A DNA stretch of 8,448 nt from an uncultured Planctomycetaceae bacterium (GTDB lineage: Bacteria; Planctomycetota; Planctomycetia; Pirellulales; Pirellulaceae), in NCBI GenBank assembly GCA_937967755.1, contig CALBTA010000601.1, positions 1 to 8,448 of the forward strand, written 5' to 3'. Under the pieces are notes generated by a model. It saw nothing but the letters and a program-made list of their open reading frames with translations, was not told where the DNA came from and did not search any database. A program made the translations under genes and the position numbers. Positions 5,192-8,448 of this stretch are shown here, in pieces (the stretch's first letter is position 1; the number at the start of each line of letters is the position of its first letter).

Positions 5192-6571
5192 TTCCCAGCG
5201 GCCATAGGCAGACGTGCGGCCGGAGGTGATGTAGGCGGCGTGCAGCGAGCCGGTTGTTCCGGCCAGGAAGAACATGATCCCGTTTTCAACGGTTGAATAG
5301 CTGACTTCGTGGAATAGCATTTGCAGAAAATAGGGCGCGACTACCGCTAAAAACAGCAGCCCGTGCGCACGCACCCAGAACGGCAAGGTGTCGGCTTGCC
5401 AAAGTTGCCACGCTTGTCTTGCCCACAGAAAATAGAACGCCAACATCAGCAGCAGGCCGAAGATTCCCAGTTCGACCAGCACGCTGAGCAACGTGTTGTG
5501 GTGAATGTATCCGCGGATTGATTCCAGGCGGATGTTGGTCGAACGGTCGCCTAGATAGTGAATTGATTCTTTCGGGTACTGCCCGAAACCGAAGCCGGCG
5601 ATCGGCCGTTCTTGAAACATCAACCAGCTAACGTAAGCGAAACTCACCCGCATGTAGGTCGACTCGGCGGTGTCGGATGCCGACGTGTCGCGTTGGAAGG
5701 CCATGAAGTTGTCACCTTTGGCGACGACCAGCACCGCCGCGGCACCGAGCGCACCCGTGAGGGCGAGCGTTCGCCAGCGATTGTTGAGCGTGACCATCAG
5801 CGCGACCATGGCAGCAATGCCCAGACCCAGCCAAACGCTACGGGTATAGGTGAAGTAGACAGCCCCCAAGTAACAAGGCAGCAACAGCCCGCCCAGAACA
5901 ACCGCCTGCCGGGTCCACTTCCCGCGCCATGCGAACAGCCCGACGGTGACCGCCGCACAGACAATCAGGTAGGTGCCCATCCGTGCCGACTGCAACATCG
6001 GTCCGCGGGCCCGCCCGAAGTGCGTACCGAGTTCAGGGTCGGTAATGTACTTCGGAACAACAAACGCCCAGGCGTGTGTGCCTTCGGCCAGCGCCGTGAT
6101 TACCAGGTAAACCCCAAAGCAAGCCAGGGCCGCGTAGGCCGCTTTCAGTTTCGTTTCGTTCAATTTGGCGTGACGGGCGATCAGCAAGATCGCCAGCGGA
6201 ATTCCGTAGCCGTTCACCAGGTGCATCAGGATTGGCTCTTGGTCCGGGCCGGGGTCTCGCCAATCGCTGGTGAATGTGCGCACGATTAGCAACAGCATGA
6301 ATCCGCCCAGCGCCAAGTCGGCTGGCGAAAGCGATTTGATGTCGCACTTGCCCAACCGCCATTGCACGACAATGGTGATTAGCAGCAGCATCATGAAGAA
6401 GCGGTCGATCGACCAGGTCAGCCCGGCTGCGTCGATGCTCCAAAAGTACCCACTGAAACAGGAGGCAACGATCAGGTAGATGACGCATCCCAAGATCGGC
6501 GACCCGCGCATCGCCAGCACAGCGCCCCAAACGACGCCGGCGATTGCGAGAACGAAAATGATGAAGCTCAT
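5165..6571 (-). CDS. O-antigen ligase/polymerase family membrane protein (468 aa)
   Basis: Polytopic inner-membrane protein with about 12 hydrophobic segments, of the Wzy_C/O-antigen ligase group. These enzymes move undecaprenyl-linked glycans onto lipid A core or other acceptors, or polymerise them. Key features: Arg-rich RARGPMLQ at 187-194, YTRS at 242-245 before a transmembrane helix, a large external loop after it, GFGFGQY at 326-332, and the conserved HHN at 357-359 with LVELG after it. I start at the ATG at 6569-6571 because a transmembrane helix begins at once; the frame continues to 6808 but that part is low-complexity and would overlap the divergent sodA promoter. No Shine-Dalgarno is seen. 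The last eight residues, FFNTRAAH, and the stop lie in the inverted-repeat element, so the native C-terminus may have been replaced. Substrate is unknown and no other glycan genes are in view. Confidence 0.85.
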   Translation of the reverse strand: MSFIIFVLAIAGVVWGAVLAMRGSPILGCVIYLIVASCFSGYFWSIDAAGLTWSIDRFFMMLLLITIVVQWRLGKCDIKSLSPADLALGGFMLLLIVRTFTSDWRDPGPDQEPILMHLVNGYGIPLAILLIARHAKLNETKLKAAYAALACFGVYLVITALAEGTHAWAFVVPKYITDPELGTHFGRARGPMLQSARMGTYLIVCAAVTVGLFAWRGKWTRQAVVLGGLLLPCYLGAVYFTYTRSVWLGLGIAAMVALMVTLNNRWRTLALTGALGAAAVLVVAKGDNFMAFQRDTSASDTAESTYMRVSFAYVSWLMFQERPIAGFGFGQYPKESIHYLGDRSTNIRLESIRGYIHHNTLLSVLVELGIFGLLLMLAFYFLWARQAWQLWQADTLPFWVRAHGLLFLAVVAPYFLQMLFHEVSYSTVENGIMFFLAGTTGSLHAAYITSGRTSAYGRWEFFNTRAAH

Positions 6572-6741
6572 CGGAAGCGTGTGGAAGATGGAGGTTGTGA
6601 ACGCCAAAGGCGCGAACCATTGGGCGCAACGTTTCTGGATGCTTTGCAAACATACGTTGCGAGCACCGGCCGGCGGAGTTGGCTCGACGATTTCGGAGAA
6701 CTGCTGTAGCGGTTGTGCGGATTGTGCCCGTTGGCGGCTAC

Positions 6742-6770
6742 TTGTCGCTGTTGGGGGCATCTTGTATGCT
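6742..6770 (+). promoter_or_regulatory. Candidate sigma-70 promoter of sodA
   Basis: TTGTCG (6742-6747) and TATGCT (6765-6770) are separated by 17 nt; each is 4/6 to consensus. The start would be near 6777, giving a leader of about 100 nt. No known redox or metal regulator box was recognised. Confidence 0.4.
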
Positions 6771-6785
6771 GCGCTGAGTGTTGAT

Positions 6786-6810
6786 GAATGCGGCCGGTTG
6801 TGTCGCATTC
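6786..6810 (+). other. Stem-loop in the sodA leader
   Basis: GAATGCG (6786-6792) and CGCATTC (6804-6810) pair perfectly around an 11-nt loop. If transcription starts near 6777, this hairpin forms close to the mRNA 5' end, where it could protect the message. Confidence 0.35.
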
Positions 6811-6876
6811 GGGCCTATAAGAACGCCCCGCGGCACTTTGGTTCGCCGCATTTCTCACGACGAAGAGGACAACCCC

Positions 6877-7500
6877 ATGGCTTATACCCTTCCCGATTTG
6901 CCGTATGATCATGCCGCGTTGGAGCCGCATATCGACGCGCGCACGATGGAGATTCACCACGGCAAGCATCACGCCGCTTATGTGTCGAAAGTAAATGACG
7001 CCATTGCCGGCAGCGCGTTGGAAAGCAAAAGTATCGAGGAATTGATTGCTGATTTATCCGCCGTGCCCGAAGACAAGCGCGGAGCCGTTCGCAACAACGG
7101 CGGCGGGCATGCGAATCACTCGTTGTTCTGGACGATCATGTCGCCCGATGGCGGGGGTACACCCTCAGGTGATTTGGCGGCGGCGATTGACGATGCCTTC
7201 GGCAACTTCGACGCCTTCAAGGAGAAGTTCTCAACCGCGGCCGCGACGCGGTTTGGCAGCGGCTGGGCCTGGCTAGGCGTAAAGGATGGCAAGCTGTGCG
7301 TTTGCAGCACGCCGAACCAAGACAACCCGCTGATGGGCAGCAGCGTGGTCGATTGCCCTTGCACGCCGATCCTCGGGCTGGATGTTTGGGAGCATGCGTA
7401 CTACCTGAACTATCAGAACCGCCGGCCCGATTACGTTTCGGCGTTCTTCAACGTCATCAACTGGGAAGAGGTCGCCAAGCGGTTTGCGGATGCCAGTTAG
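6877..7500 (+). CDS. sodA: Superoxide dismutase, Mn type (207 aa)
   Basis: Converts superoxide to hydrogen peroxide and oxygen, probably in the cytoplasm as no signal peptide is seen. Full-length Fe/Mn SOD. The N-terminal hairpin domain starts with [19 protein letters not shown]. Metal ligands are His27 (MEIHHGKHH), His81 ([10 protein letters not shown]), Asp169 and His173 (LDVWEHAYY). Gln148 in [11 protein letters not shown] comes from the C-terminal domain and Gly77 lies in the NGGGH stretch, the pattern of Mn rather than Fe enzymes. CVC (141-143) and CPC (160-162) give unusual cysteine pairs; their role, if any, is unknown. The ATG at 6877 is chosen because the family's N-terminus begins there and AGAGGA sits 7 nt upstream; the longer frame to 6778 is leader sequence. 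gcvH follows after 75 nt on the same strand and may be co-transcribed. Confidence 0.97.
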   Translation: MAYTLPDLPYDHAALEPHIDARTMEIHHGKHHAAYVSKVNDAIAGSALESKSIEELIADLSAVPEDKRGAVRNNGGGHANHSLFWTIMSPDGGGTPSGDLAAAIDDAFGNFDAFKEKFSTAAATRFGSGWAWLGVKDGKLCVCSTPNQDNPLMGSSVVDCPCTPILGLDVWEHAYYLNYQNRRPDYVSAFFNVINWEEVAKRFADAS

Positions 7501-7506
7501 CCGCTT

Positions 7507-7542
7507 TTCGCTCCGCAAGAAGCCGGTTGTTCGCGGAGCGAA
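7507..7542 (+). other. Hairpin between sodA and gcvH
   Basis: TTCGCTCCGC (7507-7516) and GCGGAGCGAA (7533-7542) are perfect 10-bp complements around a 16-nt loop. A smaller alternative, GTTCGC-GGA-GCGAAC (7529-7543), overlaps the right arm. No T-run follows, so a classical intrinsic terminator is unlikely; it may act in RNA processing, stability or partial termination. Confidence 0.5.
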
Positions 7543-7575
7543 CAAAGACAATCGACGTGAACAAGGAGAACGGCT

Positions 7576-7971
7576 GTGAAACCTGAGGATCTGCTCTTCG
7601 CCAAGACGCACGAGTGGGTGCATATGGCCACCGATGGCGGGCGTACGGTCGCCACGGTTGGTATTTCAGCTTTCGCCGTGGAGCAACTTACCGACCTCGT
7701 TTTTCTGGAACTGCCCGAAGTCGGAGCCGAGGTGAAGACGAACGAGTCGTTCGGCGAGATCGAATCGGTCAAGGCGGTCAGCGATGTCTACTCGCCTGTC
7801 TGCGGCGAAGTGACCGATGTGAACGGCAGCCTGGCTGATAGCCTTGAGAAGTTCAACGAAGACCCCTACGGCGAAGCGTGGCTGATCAAAGTCGCTGTCG
7901 AGGACGAAGCCACGCTCACAGAACTGATGGACTACAAGGCGTATCAAAAGCAGTGCGCTGAGGATGCCTAG
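7576..7971 (+). CDS. gcvH: Glycine cleavage system H protein (131 aa)
   Basis: Lipoyl carrier of the glycine cleavage complex. It shuttles the aminomethyl group from the P-protein to the T-protein and is reoxidised by the L-protein, in the cytoplasm. The length is normal for the family. The N-terminus has the typical FAKTHEWV segment. GISAFAVEQLTDLVFLELP is the family's conserved core, and the lipoylated lysine is Lys66 in ESVKAVSDVYSP. The C-terminus has the NEDPYGEAWLIKV stretch. The start is GTG at 7576, supported by AAGGAG (7563-7568) at 7 nt. It lies between sodA and gcvPA, with 95 nt to gcvPA. No glycine riboswitch was recognised upstream, and gcvT is not in this window. Confidence 0.98.
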   Translation: MKPEDLLFAKTHEWVHMATDGGRTVATVGISAFAVEQLTDLVFLELPEVGAEVKTNESFGEIESVKAVSDVYSPVCGEVTDVNGSLADSLEKFNEDPYGEAWLIKVAVEDEATLTELMDYKAYQKQCAEDA

Positions 7972-8003
7972 CGGGGAAGAAGTCTCCAGAGTTGTTCGAA
8001 AAC

Positions 8004-8025
8004 GCACCCGCGGTGCAATGCACCG
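8004..8025 (+). other. Mutually exclusive hairpins between gcvH and gcvPA
   Basis: GGTGC (8012-8016) can pair with GCACC upstream (8004-8008, loop CGC) or with GCACC downstream (8020-8024, loop AAT; CGGTGC/GCACCG makes six pairs). Only one can form at a time. No T-run follows. Confidence 0.35.
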
Positions 8026-8066
8026 GCGGCGATCTCTATTGTCGTAAATCTCATTTGAAATTTTTC

Positions 8067-8448
8067 ATGCCGTACACAATCAACACGCCCCAAGACCAGC
8101 AAGCGATGCTCGAAACGATCGGTGTCGGGTCGATTGAAGAGTTATTCGCCAGCATTCCGGCCGACCTTCAGTTGGGCCGCAATTTGAACCTGCCGGCGGC
8201 CCAAGGTGAACTTGAGCTAACGCAGCATATGACCGCCCTGGCGGCAAAGAATCTGTCGGCTGAAAGTTCCACCTGTTTCCTCGGCGGCGGCAGCTACGAC
8301 CATTTCATTCCGGCGGTAGTCGATGCGATCGCCTCGCGCGGAGAATTCTACACCTCGTACACGCCCTATCAGCCGGAGGTCGCTCAGGGCAACTTGCAGG
8401 CGATGTTCGAGTATCAAACGCTCATCTGCCAACTGACCGGCATGGACG
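8067..8448 (+). CDS. gcvPA: Glycine dehydrogenase (decarboxylating) subunit 1, 5' part
   Basis: N-terminal subunit of the two-subunit P-protein, which decarboxylates glycine with PLP and passes the aminomethyl group to lipoyl-GcvH. The window holds 127 codons and ends within the gene. Typical family landmarks are visible: an N-terminal MLETIGVGSIEELFASIP segment, then FLGGGSYDHFIPAVVD at 71-86, RGEFYTSYTPYQPEVAQG at 91-108, and FEYQTLICQLTGMD at the cut end. The catalytic PLP lysine is on the partner subunit GcvPB, expected downstream. The ATG at 8067 gives the normal N-terminus, but no Shine-Dalgarno is present; the sequence before it is AT-rich (TTTGAAATTTTTC). It follows gcvH by 95 nt, so one operon is likely but initiation may differ. 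Confidence 0.96.
   Translation, partial: MPYTINTPQDQQAMLETIGVGSIEELFASIPADLQLGRNLNLPAAQGELELTQHMTALAAKNLSAESSTCFLGGGSYDHFIPAVVDAIASRGEFYTSYTPYQPEVAQGNLQAMFEYQTLICQLTGMD

Noticed and set aside
5612..6289. Long plus-strand frame opposite the ligase
   Set aside because: Antisense shadow of a well-supported membrane protein; the composition reflects GC-rich codon bias and no domain is recognisable.
6572..6808. 79-codon N-terminal extension of the ligase
   Set aside because: Low-complexity, not membrane-like, and it overlaps the divergent sodA promoter; the ATG at 6569-6571 starts directly at a transmembrane helix.
7501..8066. Glycine riboswitch upstream of gcvH or gcvPA
   Set aside because: The gaps are only 75 and 95 nt and show simple hairpins, not the conserved glycine aptamer core.

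Overview
The window looks like chromosomal DNA of a planctomycete, probably of the Pirellula/Blastopirellula kind. Evidence: two tandem DUF1559 proteins with prepilin-type N-termini (a family greatly expanded in Planctomycetes), a PEP-CTERM exported protein, moderately high GC, and an uneven use of Shine-Dalgarno sites. Clear sites precede sodA, gcvH and the second DUF1559 gene. None is visible before the ligase, gcvPA or the first DUF1559 gene.

Left part (1-1170). The C-terminal catalytic half of a tyrosine recombinase lies just beyond the 3' end of a minus-strand tRNA-Ser(CGA). This is the usual layout of an element integrated in a tRNA gene. The recombinase frame runs on antisense through the tRNA, and the tRNA has its own intrinsic terminator inside that frame. 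A small conserved-looking protein of unknown function (96 aa) follows on the plus strand.

Middle (1171-4428). Two paralogous DUF1559 pseudopilin-like proteins sit in tandem on the minus strand. A control region of about 450 bp separates them from a divergent plus-strand gene for a secreted PEP-CTERM protein with a discoidin/F-lectin-like region. The control region holds a cluster of TGTAAA/TTTACA half-sites and, downstream of it, a good match to a sigma-54 -24/-12 promoter facing the PEP-CTERM gene. These are surface or extracellular functions, and the ligase-like membrane protein further right would fit surface polysaccharide work.

Repeat-rich gap (4429-5191). No convincing protein gene. 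It has a near-consensus sigma-70 promoter feeding a long inverted repeat, a widespread CCCTCACCCC-type palindromic repeat, six copies of TGCTGAA within 240 bp, and a 115-bp inverted-repeat element. The right arm of that element supplies the last eight codons and stop of the ligase gene.

Right part (5165-8448). An O-antigen ligase/polymerase family membrane protein lies on the minus strand. Divergent from it is a plus-strand run of housekeeping genes: Mn-type superoxide dismutase, glycine cleavage H protein, and the start of glycine dehydrogenase subunit 1 (gcvPA), cut by the window end. GcvH carries the lipoyl arm that accepts the aminomethyl group released by the P-protein. The gaps between these genes contain hairpins without terminator-type T-runs.

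The best candidates for something undescribed are the sigma-54-like promoter with upstream dyads before the PEP-CTERM gene, the orphan strong promoter with its structured transcript, and the inverted-repeat element that forms the end of the ligase gene.
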